Assembly (NCBI RefSeq): GCF_026914265.1
Contig: NC_069131.1
Location: 3,011,501 to 3,075,500, forward strand
DNA from: Mya arenaria
Taxonomy: Eukaryota > Mollusca > Bivalvia > Myida > Myidae
Reading direction: 5' to 3'
Length of the DNA stretch: 64,000 nucleotides
The translations under genes and the position numbers were made by a program. Numbering within the stretch: position 1 is the first letter of the stretch; the number at the start of each line of letters is the position of its first letter. Below, piece after piece: positions 33,961 to 45,170 of this stretch. The notes beneath the pieces are model-generated. The model had not been told where the DNA came from and made no database searches. It saw only the letters and a list, made by a program, of their open reading frames with translations.

Positions 33961-36432
33961 CCTGGTTATATTCCTGGTTTGAGGAAAAACTGTATTTGCC
34001 GATATTTAGACAATCTGGTGTCTACTCCCTGTAATATTACAAAGATAACATATTTGGTTTAACCAGTATGTTTTGCAAAGTAAATAAGCATTTGAGCTAC
34101 AGAAATGCATAACATACATAGAAAATAAGGAGTGATGAAACGCATAAACAGTGAGTAAATCACAGAATCGAGAACTAAGCATAATTGGTTTTACTAAGTC
34201 TCTCTTCTGTTTTCATTGTCAGAGATATGGTGAGTACAAATAATTGAAAAACATATTTCAGGAATTGTTTGATTCACTACTGCTGGTAAGAAACGATGGA
34301 ACGGAACAAAAATAACTGGTACAATATGAGCATTACGCCATTTTATGGTAGGATGGTTTAATAATATAAATTATAATTACTTACAAAAGTGGATTGAGAA
34401 ATATACGATTAGGGGATGGGAGGGGGGATAATAGTAATAGTAATGATAGGAAAGAGGAAAGGGGGGGAGAAGGAAGGAGTGTGTGTAGTCATTCACAGTA
34501 CTCAGAGATTGTGGGAATGTTCATAGTCGATATGTGTTAGCGCTTAAAGCGTTTTATACTAGATATGTACGTGTGTACCTGTTCCAAAATTGTCTTCTTT
34601 ACATTCGATGGGCAATTTTATCGCCAAATAGCAAAAGTTGCAAAGTTGCAAAGTGAGGTAATTTTGTGGTCTAACGCTAGTAAGCAATGCGATTCCCTGC
34701 TCGGCAAATAGAGGACAAGTAAAAAAAATAGTGATGTGAATCTTCGATTTCTCCACAAATATATAAAAGAATGTCAATGATATTCTTTGAAAACAGATGT
34801 TCGTGTAAAGAACTGCAGTGCATACGAAGTCGTGCGTGTTGAATGGATATGTCTCTTGTTCCAACAGCAACATATTTGGTAAAGTGATTTTTCGGTAGAT
34901 CTGTAATGCATTAAATGCAAAAAAAATCTGTAAAATATAGTATTGGCACGGACAGAGTTCGCCTAGTTGAAAAACCGATGTATAGTGGCTATAGTAAATA
35001 TAGAATATAAAGTAAGGATACCAATAGTATCAAAGATGGAAGCATCATATACATGGGGATAACAGTATTGTCTAGTAGTGTGTAGTTGGTAAGAAAAAAG
35101 TGTGTTTTACTATAGCCTGCTAGAAAATGTATTTTCAATATTGCTAAGTGGTGGTCAATAAAATGATGATTTACAATTTCACTGAGTAAATAAGTAAATT
35201 TGTGTTTTGTTTTTTTCCAGAAATGGCTTATCTGGGTGGACAAATCCTGATGTATGAGGTACAACTTAAACAACTTGAAGCTTTGAACCAGATACGGAAA
35301 ATCCAGCCACCTAATTTTGGCCCAAATACAAGATACAAACATATTTAATAGAAAGCGTATTATAACGATCGGTAGTAGAACCATGAAATATAGAAAAACT
35401 TTTATTTAAGAATAAGTTTGCGATGCATCAGTTACATATGATGTTAATATGTACATCCTATTAATATATCTGGTTCAACAATTTTAAAGAAGCTTTTTGT
35501 TGTTTCCAGTGTAATGTCATAATATGCTTCACCGAGTGAGCAAGAAAAGCTATAATTTACGAGTGGCGTAGCCACGTGTGAAATATTTACTTTTTGTTTT
35601 ACGAGGTGAAATATATTGCGAGTATGCACTGAATCAAACATTTCACCCAGAAGGCATAAGTTAGATGACAATTTAAGTTTATTGAAGCTTCTCAGGAAAT
35701 GCACCAAAGTGTATGCGAGCGACACGTCATTTCGGAAACGACGTCGTTAAAATTGTGTCCCAGCCCTTTGCGCGCTATGTTTAAGCTGGACGTGAAAGCG
35801 GGCTAAAATTTCAAAACGGTGACATATATAAACTTGTTATATTACCGTTTAAAACAGTGGAATATATGTGTCATTACACTGATAAATCTCCGTATACATT
35901 AACAGATAGCATACAATAAAAACATTATAGGTACACTAGTGCATGTTTGTATAGCTATTGTTTAAACATGGTAACGACCTACTTCAGACCACCAACTAAA
36001 CTCACATTTTCATATTACCCTAGACGTTGTTGCACATCACCGCTCAGCATAATAATTATAATAATAACTGTATCAAATGCTAACTGTATCAAATGGTTCT
36101 ATTTTAAATACTCTGTGTGTTTGTAAAAAAATACTCTCTAAAGCTATAAATGTCGTGCCTTATTGTGTATAGTGGCATGGTCTTTTGTTTATACACGATA
36201 ACGACCAACTTCAGAGTATCGCAACGTAGTGAATTCAGTGATAAGAACCACAGAAACAATTATTAACTTATCTCTGTAAACAAATATTTACTGCCGCTGC
36301 TATTGGACTGCTTGTCCAATCATTTACATTTATGGAACTCGAACAGTTTTATTATTCATATACTTTAATGCTCTAAATGCGTGCTTTAAGACTGGCAGTC
36401 ATGGATCCTGTTTTAATAAAGATCATAAAGGC

Positions 36433-36782
36433 TTTAAAGCTGCACTCTCACAGATTGACCGTTTTGACAACTTCTTTTATTTTGTTTTTGTTATAGAACG
36501 AGCCAATTTTTGCGAAAATCAATGGAAACCAGTTAAAAAAGACTGCTGACAAAAAATAGATGTTTTATATTTAAGTTAAAAAAAATGATGTTTTATGTAT
36601 TTTTCTTAAACCGTTTAACCCATAAAACATTAATTTACGAACGGAAAAATTAAAATCTACGATCTGCTTTTTGATCAGTAATCTTAAATATTTTTTTGCA
36701 GATAAAAAGTCGCTCTTTCCAAGAAAAGAAATAAAAACACTTGTAAAATTTATATATATATCTGTGAGAGTGCAGCTTTAAA
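36433..36782. mobile_element. Complete inverted-repeat element, 350 bp
   Basis: Ends 'tttaaagctgcactctcaca' and 'tgtgagagtgcagctttaaa' are perfect complements. Interior is AT-rich and non-coding. Comparison with the paralogous spacer near 55115-55140 gives a near-empty site, so the insertion post-dates the split of those units. Confidence 0.85.
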
Positions 36783-37087
36783 GGATATTATCGCACAGAT
36801 TTCGCTCATATCTTAACGAGTGTATATGAGTGTAAGGTGGCTAAGTTATCTTATTTAAATGGGGACCTCACTGAAAAACATTTATAGTGTGAACACCAGT
36901 AACTTCTTTATACCATTACAATTAAGTATAATAGGCTGTTAGCAAATCTAGCATCTTTCAAAAAAATTCATGGTCTTTAAACAGTACATCAATTCACCGT
37001 AAACTATACAGTTTCTTGACACATGTTAATACAATTAAACACATCAAACTATGGTTCACTTGGGTGTGTGTTTGGGAAGGGTAATAG

Positions 37088-37230
37088 AGAATACTAAGTT
37101 AGTGCCGTGGATGGAGGAAGTTTATCTGGCAAGGCGGAGGAATTTATGGGGTGAGCCGAAGGCGAACCCGATAAATTCCGCACCCGAGCCAGATAAACTT
37201 TCTCCATCCACGGCACTAACCTAGTATTCT
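37088..37230. mobile_element. Long hairpin (foldback) element, 143 bp
   Basis: The arm 'agaatactaagttagtgccg' ... 'gtttatctggc' is mirrored by 'gccagataaac' ... 'cggcactaacctagtattct', with a nested hairpin ('gaatttat' / 'ataaattc') in the centre. Near-perfect arms of about 50 bases could form a cruciform or a hairpin RNA. Confidence 0.8.
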
Positions 37231-38043
37231 ATTTATCCTGTTACCTCGTTATTCAAACACTATAAATAACCTTCATATTATCGTAACTTATAAAACAAGG
37301 GGGACAACTGTTTTTCCCTGGTGACGTCAGCATACTAGGTAACCATGTTTAAATCGACCCATAATGGGTCTCGAAATTGTTCAACTTTTTTCAATATACG
37401 CTTATAGTCAAACTCATTGCATTTTAACATGTAAATATCAATTCAAAACATAAAAAACTTTTAAAATGCACAAACATGGACCAGTCACCAAACATTATTT
37501 GATCATGTAACATTTATTCTGCAAGTCACGGAGTACAGTACACAGGTCACGGTTCAAGATCACGCGTGTTTACAAACAATCGCCACATATTTGGATGCTC
37601 AGAACTGCACCGGCAAAGAGATAATTCATTTATGCTGTAAGTGAGATTTTGTCATTCACCACAGAAATGGAATTAACTATCGTTGAATGCTGCAGTTTCC
37701 AGCAATTTTCAGATTTTCACCTCACACCTCACGATTGATTGTTTTGCCAGTGTCATTATTATGCAGAGTGATGGGCGAGTGACTGTTAAGGTCGGTTGTT
37801 GGCGGACTATTTATAAGATACAAGAACATTATTTGTGTTTTGCCTCTGATATTTCAAAATAGAAAATAGCCCCTTTTTAGGTCACATGACCAACTGACTG
37901 TAGATAGACATCACGTGGTCAACTCACCTAATAAAATAAAATTTACACGGCACCTTGTTATTGGACCGATTTCTATGCAAATGACAGGATAAATCCAAAT
38001 AACCCCACACGCGTCACACAAACATTGTAGTTTACATTTGTAG

Positions 38044-39182
38044 TCGAAGTTAAACACAATCTCCAACAGAAGGGCAACAAGACTGGAAAAATTATTAAAA
38101 GCAGTGTCAAATAAAAGACGAGCAACCCAATGACATTATCTATTGATAAGGTAAACAACTACTTTTGTTGTTGAATCAATGTTTCTTCTTACGCAGAAAC
38201 TTACTCGAAGTAAGAAAAATGATCAGTAAGTGTTGTATATGTACTAATATCATTATGGATTCACAGTGTTGATAACTTGGTCAACATCTTCTCCCAATTA
38301 AATTCAGAAAATGGTCTTTCCTGAATCTTGTATACTACAAACTAAGTTATTTGTATTTTATACATTGACGTTACAAATGTAGTTTTCTATATGTCCCACT
38401 AAATGTTAAATTCAGATGAAGCTGATCAATACGTGATCGCTTTAAAGCAAGAAGGCGGATGCTGAATGAAACCTGCTTTAAATATGATTCAACTGTTAAC
38501 AAATATTTACCATGCGAACTAAAAACGACAAAGTTTCACTTAAAGTATGCAGAAGATGGCGGCCTTATATATTTTGCGATTGCCAAGACCGGAAGTACAT
38601 TTTGGAAGAAAGTTATGCACATCATAGGTGGGTGGGGAAATACGACAAACCCGATAGAGATCAGGTCGGAGAATGCTGACAAAGTTGATGGTTTCTCAAC
38701 AACGGAAGATAAGAACTTTACTGAGGTTAGAGACGAGAACTTCGAAGATTCAATTGAAAGGGAAACAAACGGTGCAGTTCAACCTTTTAAAAGATCACTT
38801 AGCGATGATGAAGAAACTGAAGATGCCAACACTACGACACAAAACCGCCAGTTAGTTGTGGATATGTTGTTTCCATTTGAGGAGTTTATATCTTATTCTG
38901 TTGGGTTCAAGCAAAATTACATGTGTTTAGAGACAATATCACTGAAGACATAATTAGAAACGATATGTTGCGGTTAAGTAAAATTAAAACAAAAGCAGAG
39001 AAAAGAAAGAACAGACAAGAATCCATATTGAAGGCATTTAAAAGTCTTCCCAAACGGCTTTTGAAAAACTGAAGGAATACTGACAATAGACTTCGAAATG
39101 TTTGACTTCAGTGACTCACTAGATTATTTCGAAGGGGAGGTAACAAGTTTTGATTATTTCGAAAATTGTTTGTGGGATTGCA
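38044..39182 (+). pseudogene. Carbohydrate sulfotransferase copy B (pseudogene)
   Basis: Homologous to exons 3 and 4 of copies A and D. Exon 3 (38044-38150) keeps its splice sites but has an in-frame TAA after a small deletion. Exon 4 (from 38416) has a 4-bp insertion after 'atgaagctgat', then retains the 5'-phosphosulfate loop as FAIAKTGSTFWKKV. Two internal deletions follow. The first removes the 3'-phosphate-binding segment (between ...FTEVRD and ENFEDS) and the second removes the HC.PC...IGKYET block through to the last helix region. The C-terminal end (MFDFSDS, EGEVTSFDYFENC) is still recognisable, though frameshifted. Exons 1 and 2 were not found upstream. Its 3' flank matches that of copy A rather than those of C-E, so A and B are sister copies in head-to-head orientation. 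Confidence 0.9.
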
Positions 39183-39220
39183 TGACTGTGGCTAAAGATC
39201 TAGGCATATTCGGACTCGGA

Positions 39221-39491
39221 GTAAAACTATTTAAATGATATTGTATATCATAAATACAGTTTAAGCATGGCAACAATATATACACTAGTATATAGAAGTT
39301 CCTCAAAGTGTTCTGTATGTGATTCAGGTGGATTACTTATTTGTTTTCAAATCGAGTAAAACTATTTAAATATTATGGTATTGTATATTATAAATACAGT
39401 TTCAAGTATTGCAGCAATATATACACTAGTATATAGAATTCCAGATGTCCAGAATGTGATTCAGGAGGATTACTTATTTGTTTTCAAATTA
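39221..39491. repeat. Tandem duplication of ~133 bp behind copy B
   Basis: Two adjacent units share 'gagtaaaactatttaaat', 'aatatatacactagtatata' and 'gattacttatttgttttcaa'. It is a local duplication of the 3' flank. Confidence 0.8.
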
Positions 39492-39499
39492 ATCATCAA

Positions 39500-42274
39500 A
39501 AATAAGTAATTAGGTTATTTAATTTCTTAAAATACATTGTATTTTGTCGGTGCTCTTTGCATTGCTGTTGTTAATTAGGATTTAGCATAGATATAATGTA
39601 ATCATCTTTGAATGTCGGCGGGTAACTTATTTTATATTGCAACTGGCTAAGGCATGGGAGTCGGGCCCACTTATTAAAGTTACTGGGCATAGAACACAGA
39701 CAAAGTGTATCATATAATCAAATTTCTCCAAAAAGGGTAAGCAAAACACGCTTAGGTATTTTATTTCATTCAGCAAATTTCCTACTTAAATTATGTTCCA
39801 CAAAGCAAAAAGTAGTTTTTTTAATTTATCTGCGACACTATTTCCTCTAAGGGCCTTAATCTCTTTAAAAAAAAGAAAATATTATAAACTTTTTACCGCA
39901 TCAAAAATAGAGTGCCCAGCTTAACCCTGTTATAAAGCACTTGCGATTGGTTGAGAAATTGCAACATTTGTCTGTTTACAAGTGATAACATCATTATGTT
40001 TAATTAAATGTATTACAATAAGGAACGCCAAATAACATTAGTGTCTTCATAGTGAAGGAGATTGTAATAAAATACGTAACATGACAATTACCTTTGAGCA
40101 TGTTAAACTGTTTTAGCATTAAGTGTTTTCAATACCATACTACTGCATGGAAAAGAATTTGACATTGGTAGATTTTGAAGCACTGAATGATCGCGTCTTT
40201 AACTCTGCCCTAAACTACCAAGTGAATACATATTTCACCCATAAAAGGACACGGACTACCGGCATTAGTGATGCGAGTATATACATGTGCTTATACAAGA
40301 CCAATGAGACGAGTATAATGACAGCAATTATCCTTGCATGTACAATTTACATTGACTGATGCGAGAAACCTAAAATATGTAAGTCTAATGGTACAAATAT
40401 AGAGCACTGGTGTTAACATTGTAAGCACTGTCAAATCCCGTTTCAATAAGATATCTTTGTCGTTAACCTTACAATGCTTAAGAATTATCGGGTACACTCG
40501 TAAACTTTGCTTACGATCTTAAACCTTGACATCTTTATTAGACGGGGACCAAGACTACCAACTTAAATTAAGCATTTTAGAGCATCAAAGGGCAGTGGAG
40601 CATTATATGAATAATAAATCCGTTCGGATACCCGTATAGATAACGTTTGGACAAAGAGTTCAATATTTGTGGTAGTAAATGATCGTTTACAGAGGTATGT
40701 TATTAATAAGTATAGTGTCTGTGGAGCTTATCACTGAATCCCCTACTCTGCTAAATTCGGAAGGTAATAGGTTAAAACCATAGGCACTAGACAGTTTTAT
40801 CATACGCCTTTTCCGGTGATTAAAAGCGATTTGACATTCAATAAAAATGAGTCCACTGTTTCAAATATACTGTTCACTGTTTGGAAATTTTAGACCCCCT
40901 CTCACATACAAGAGATACAATAGTCTGTATTTAAAGTCATGTATATGATAGCAAGGATCATTGGTTTAATTAGTTATTTTCCGACATATCAAACAAATCA
41001 AAAATAGGGACTGGGAAACAAAAAGGGTGACGTTATGTTCGCGTACATGTCGTTATTTTATCTCTTTTTAGGCAAATAATTAAAGGCAAAATCAATGCTT
41101 CATTCAGTGCAAGGCCGGTTTCATCTCATGCACACCAAAAGTAACATATTCCCTGTGGGTACGCCACACGTGAAATGTAGCTGCTGATGCTCACTCAGTG
41201 GAGAAAATTGCGATCTTGCACTGAAACAAATAATTATCCTCCAATTATTTCATACTATTCCTTAAATCAATATAAAATGTATATCCTCATAGATTAATTT
41301 CAACCAATGATAGTTTATAGCATAGTGATGCCCCTGAATCCGCTAGTGGAAAGAGTTTGACATGACCTATGACTTTGCAACATTGATAAGAATTACCATT
41401 TACGTTTTTACTTACGGAAGTGTTGGGATAAGGGTGCGGTTGTGCACACAAACTGGTTTAACACCCAAGTAAATTTACATTTTACTGACCGTTCCATGGC
41501 GGTACCTAACCATCCTTGATAACACAACTAGGTTTTTATATAGTATATGTACTGTGTTGTTTGTTTCTGCTGTTGTTCCTTGTTTCTGGTTTATGATTGT
41601 TTGTTTTTTGTTTTCTATGTTTTTGGCGTTTACCCTGTCCCATTACACGGGGTTTATGTTTAAACTTTCGTCTACTGAGATTGTTTCTGTAGTTTTTCAT
41701 ATACATATTGACCATGACGTTATAAAATTTGTTTATATGTCAATGCTTATACTCAGTGCGTCTTGTCAAAACATTAAATTGAAAATATGTATTTCAGTCG
41801 TGATCCTAAAACTATATTTTTCAACGATGTTCCTTGCATATAATGCATTACAGTAATTATTTCCAAATATTCACTTTTTGGTTATGATTGTTATAATGGG
41901 AAGCTGTCTTGACAGCTTTATAGAGTGCAAACTGTTATACATTTGATTATTAGTTGAAGGATAATTATACGTTATCAATACTTGAATTGTTTTATATAAG
42001 CTAAAGATGAGCATTGAAAAGAAAATATCGACATTGACAAGGTTATCAGACACGCATAAAGATAAATTTTGTTTTATACATGGACGCGCTCGGCAGTTGT
42101 GATATAGCTAGTTTGATAGCAATGTGTGCATTTTAACCATTCAACGTTTATATATAAATAAGCCGTGCCAAAAAATCAAATAGCTCGGAAAGACTTTTGT
42201 GTGATATCATTTTTTACAATACGGTTCAACTTAAACCCGGTAAACACCACAGTTTATGAGCTTTATCAACTAAA
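39500..42274 (+). other. Spacer upstream of copy C
   Basis: Diverged version of the unit spacer. About 40500-40760 matches 55080-55340 and 41090-41240 matches 48700-48820, then the proximal promoter region resembles those of A, D and E. It also contains the dispersed repeat at 41550-41700. No additional gene is seen. Confidence 0.55.
40080..40380 (+). repeat. Diverged duplicate shared with 63570-63880
   Basis: 'gattttgaagcactgaatga' here against 'gattttgaagcattggttga' there, followed by matching blocks ('acggactaccggcattagtg' / 'accgactacaggcatcaatg', 'gtatatacatg' / 'gcatatacatg'). It lies downstream of copy B, while the other copy lies downstream of E. A 78-codon open frame here is not conserved in the second copy, so I do not call it a gene. 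Confidence 0.55.
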
Positions 42275-45170
42275 ATGAATCGATTTAAGTTGAAGACAGT
42301 GTTAGCTTTTATAGTTATTTGTGGACTAATTCTCATGATGATCATCGCTTATGAAGGTATGAGCTATTTGTAAATAAGAACCACCAGCAAACTCTTTAAA
42401 CAATTGAAAGACAATACTTAAATTGCGAACATGATCAAAACATGTTACATGTTACATGTGTATTGATAAATATCAAAATATAATTAGCAAATATGTTAAA
42501 AAAGGTCGTAAAGTTTTTATTCACATGTTCGTTATTATCATAAAAAGAAGTTTCAAACCAGTTACACAATTCTGAAACACACGTATAATGTAATTAAAAG
42601 CTTTCGCATCAAGAATTGTCAAAAGAAGTGTCTTTAATGGAAACTAATGATATGTGTCTCGTATGTACACCATGAAATTCGCTTCCAGGTTTACCGCAAC
42701 ATTTTACTCCGATTAAGATCCAAGGGCTTCGAGAAGTATATGTGAATAACGAGAGCACACAATACATGAAAGCTGTTGGCTTCGAACAGCTTGCAATGGA
42801 AATCAAAATGGAAATGTTTGTTGAGGAAATTGATGGTAAGAAGTTTGACAAAAAATCAGTTCTTCATAAATGAACAAAACAATACAAATAGCCCTTGCGA
42901 TTAAAAACATCTTTTATGATGATGGTATATTGGTTCAAATATACAAAATGACATGATATGTCATAATATACCAAATAGTTTTGGTCTTTAAATAGCCAGT
43001 TATAAGTATGAAATGCCACGGGGAAAAATGTTTGTATGTTTGTATTGAATTATTACAATTGATGAAATCATTACGCGTACTGATTTAAATTAGTAGTATC
43101 TACACTTCACATCAAGTAATAATTCAAGGGCAACGACAGGGAGAAAGCCAAGTAGCCAAAACATTTCACGATGACTTTCTTTGAGGTAAAATACTAACTT
43201 AAGGCCATTTATTTATCACTCTTTAAAAAGGCTTTTGCACTTCCTGGCATAAGCGCATATTCTTACAATTGTATTCATAAGACCTAAAAAATACATTTGG
43301 TTCGGGTAAGCCCGACCCTTCGGACGAAATAGGCGCCGACCCTACAGTTTTTATAGTAAGTTGTTAAAAAGATAAATAAAATTTATAGGTTTTTAGTTTA
43401 AAACCTTTAAAACTTATACAAAGGATTACGTTAGCACAATTGAAGCCTAATAAAATACTACCTGTTATTGAAAAGGATGCAACCCTTACCAAACCATTTT
43501 ATTGCCAACTCCGATGAGCGTATTATCTTCTTATCTAAAAATAAAGTTTAAAATTGGTCACGTGATTACATACAGAATGAGAGACCAAAAACGTACACCA
43601 TAGACAGACATCACACGCATCAGCATATCCTCATTAATATATGTTAGGGTTACCGCCTTGGAGTAACAGTGTATGTGGGGGAGGGAAAGTTTATGAGTAC
43701 TCAAACTCACATAGGTCACATGATACTATGTTTGTATTGTAGTTGAACATGATCTACCACAGGATGACAGCAGGACCAAAATTACCATCAACAACAATGT
43801 AAATCAAAAACAGACGAGCAGCCAGAGGGCACACTCCACTGATGAGGTAAATAACTGCTTTTTCTTCTGAAACGATGTATAATTGAAGAGATTTTTTTAT
43901 TAAATTCATCAAAGTTTAAAAACAAATAATATGCAGTTCGTGTCTGTCTGTACAAAGATCATAATGGGTGCCTAGTGGTGTAACTCGGTTGAAAAATTAA
44001 CTTATAATTCAGATAAAGCTGATACGTGATCGCTTTAAAACGAGAAGACGGATTTTATACGAAACCTGTTATAAATACGAGTCCATTGTCAACAAACATT
44101 TACCATGCGAACTAAAGGCGACAAAGTTTGACTTAAAGTATGTAGAAGATGGCGGCCTTATATATTGTGCGATTCCCAAGACAGGAAGTACATTTTGGAA
44201 GAGAGTTATGCACGTGATAGGTGGGTGGGAAAATACGACCAACCCGATAGAGATCAGGCCGGAGGATGCTGACAAAGTTGGTGGTTTCTCAACAATGAAC
44301 GATAAGAACATTACTGAGATCAGAGAAGTTCTCGGGATTTCTAAAACAGTGATGTTTGTAAGGGATCCTTTTACACGGCTTTTCTCAGCTTGGTTAGACA
44401 AGTTTTATTCACCAAACCCGTATTATTGGAAATATGGTGGTACAAATATTGTAACTAGACAGAGGTTTTACGCCAAAAATACAACAGAAGAGAACTCCAA
44501 AGAGGGAAGAAAAGGTGCGGTTCATCTTTTCGAAGCATCACTTAGCGATGATAAAAAAACCGAAGCTGCAAACACAAAGACACAAAAGCTTCCAGTTAAA
44601 TGTGGATATGATGTTTCCTTTGAGGAGTTTATATCATACGTTGTTGGGTTCAGGCAAAATAGCACGTGTTTAGATGAACATTTTTCGCCAAATTACAAAC
44701 ATTGCTTGCCGTGTACCTTCGAGTACAAGTATATTGGAAATTATGAAACATTCAAAGAAGAGACACTCTTTCTGTTAAACGAACTAAATTTAACAGAAAA
44801 AGTAAAATTTCAGGACTTTGAAAAGGACGCGAATTTGGATGCTATAACAGATCTGGCCGAGTGGGTGTTCCAACAGGAACAAGAGATAGAACAGTGCGGT
44901 GTAACCTTTAGATGTGCTTTGTTCAGAACGTTTAAACGACTCCAAAGCCGCGGAGTTATTAGTAAATCAGTGTCATTTCCCTATGACAACAACACGGACA
45001 TTCACAATATTACAAAATATATTTTTAGAAACGATTTGTTGCGGTTAAGTAGAATTGGAACAAAGGCAGAGAAGAGAAAGAACAGAGAAGAATCCATATT
45101 GAAGGCATTTAAAAGTATCCCCGAACAGCTGATGGAAAAAACTGAAGGAATCCTTGACAATAGACTTTGA
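42275..45170 (+). CDS. Carbohydrate sulfotransferase copy C (altered C-terminus, about 496 aa)
   Basis: Golgi type II PAPS-dependent sulfotransferase like copies A and D. Coding exons: 42275-42356, 42689-42835, 43743-43846, 44013-45170; phases 1, 1, 0. Exon 1 is MNRFKLKTVLAFIVICGLI..., a signal anchor. Exon 4 begins ATAAAGCTG where other copies have ATGAAGCTG, so translation must start in exon 1. Catalytic motifs are intact: CAIPKTGSTFWKRV and VRDPFTRLFSAWLDKF. It is the most divergent open copy (stem and linker differ most). One extra base near 45135, in an A-run, shifts the frame, so the protein ends ...EGILDNRL and lacks the conserved C-terminal DFEMFDY...SPEYLEGEV found in A and D; that sequence remains readable in another frame to about 45255. 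Either a recent disabling change or a homopolymer error. Confidence 0.82.

Larger units (their letters stand above)
33128..36800 (-). other. Inverted upstream spacer of copy A
   Basis: Read on the minus strand, this stretch matches the DNA upstream of copies D and E. The proximal 100 bases ('ggtattttaacaattccgtt', 'cattttatgagctttatcaa') are near-identical. Farther out, about 34880-35760 corresponds to 48540-49320, and 35940-36420 to 48000-48370 and 55120-55680. No coding exon was found in it; the open frames at 34559-35725 have no protein character. An inverted-repeat element interrupts it at 36433-36782. Confidence 0.6.

Noticed and set aside
34559-35725. Minus-strand frames upstream of copy A as possible extra genes
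   Set aside because: Equivalent spacer DNA upstream of D and E does not keep these frames open.
44208-45170. Translation start of copy C at the ATG at 44208
   Set aside because: This Met lies inside the 5'-phosphosulfate-binding region; starting there would remove CAIPKTGSTFWKRV. Upstream exons and an open frame back to 44013 show it is internal.
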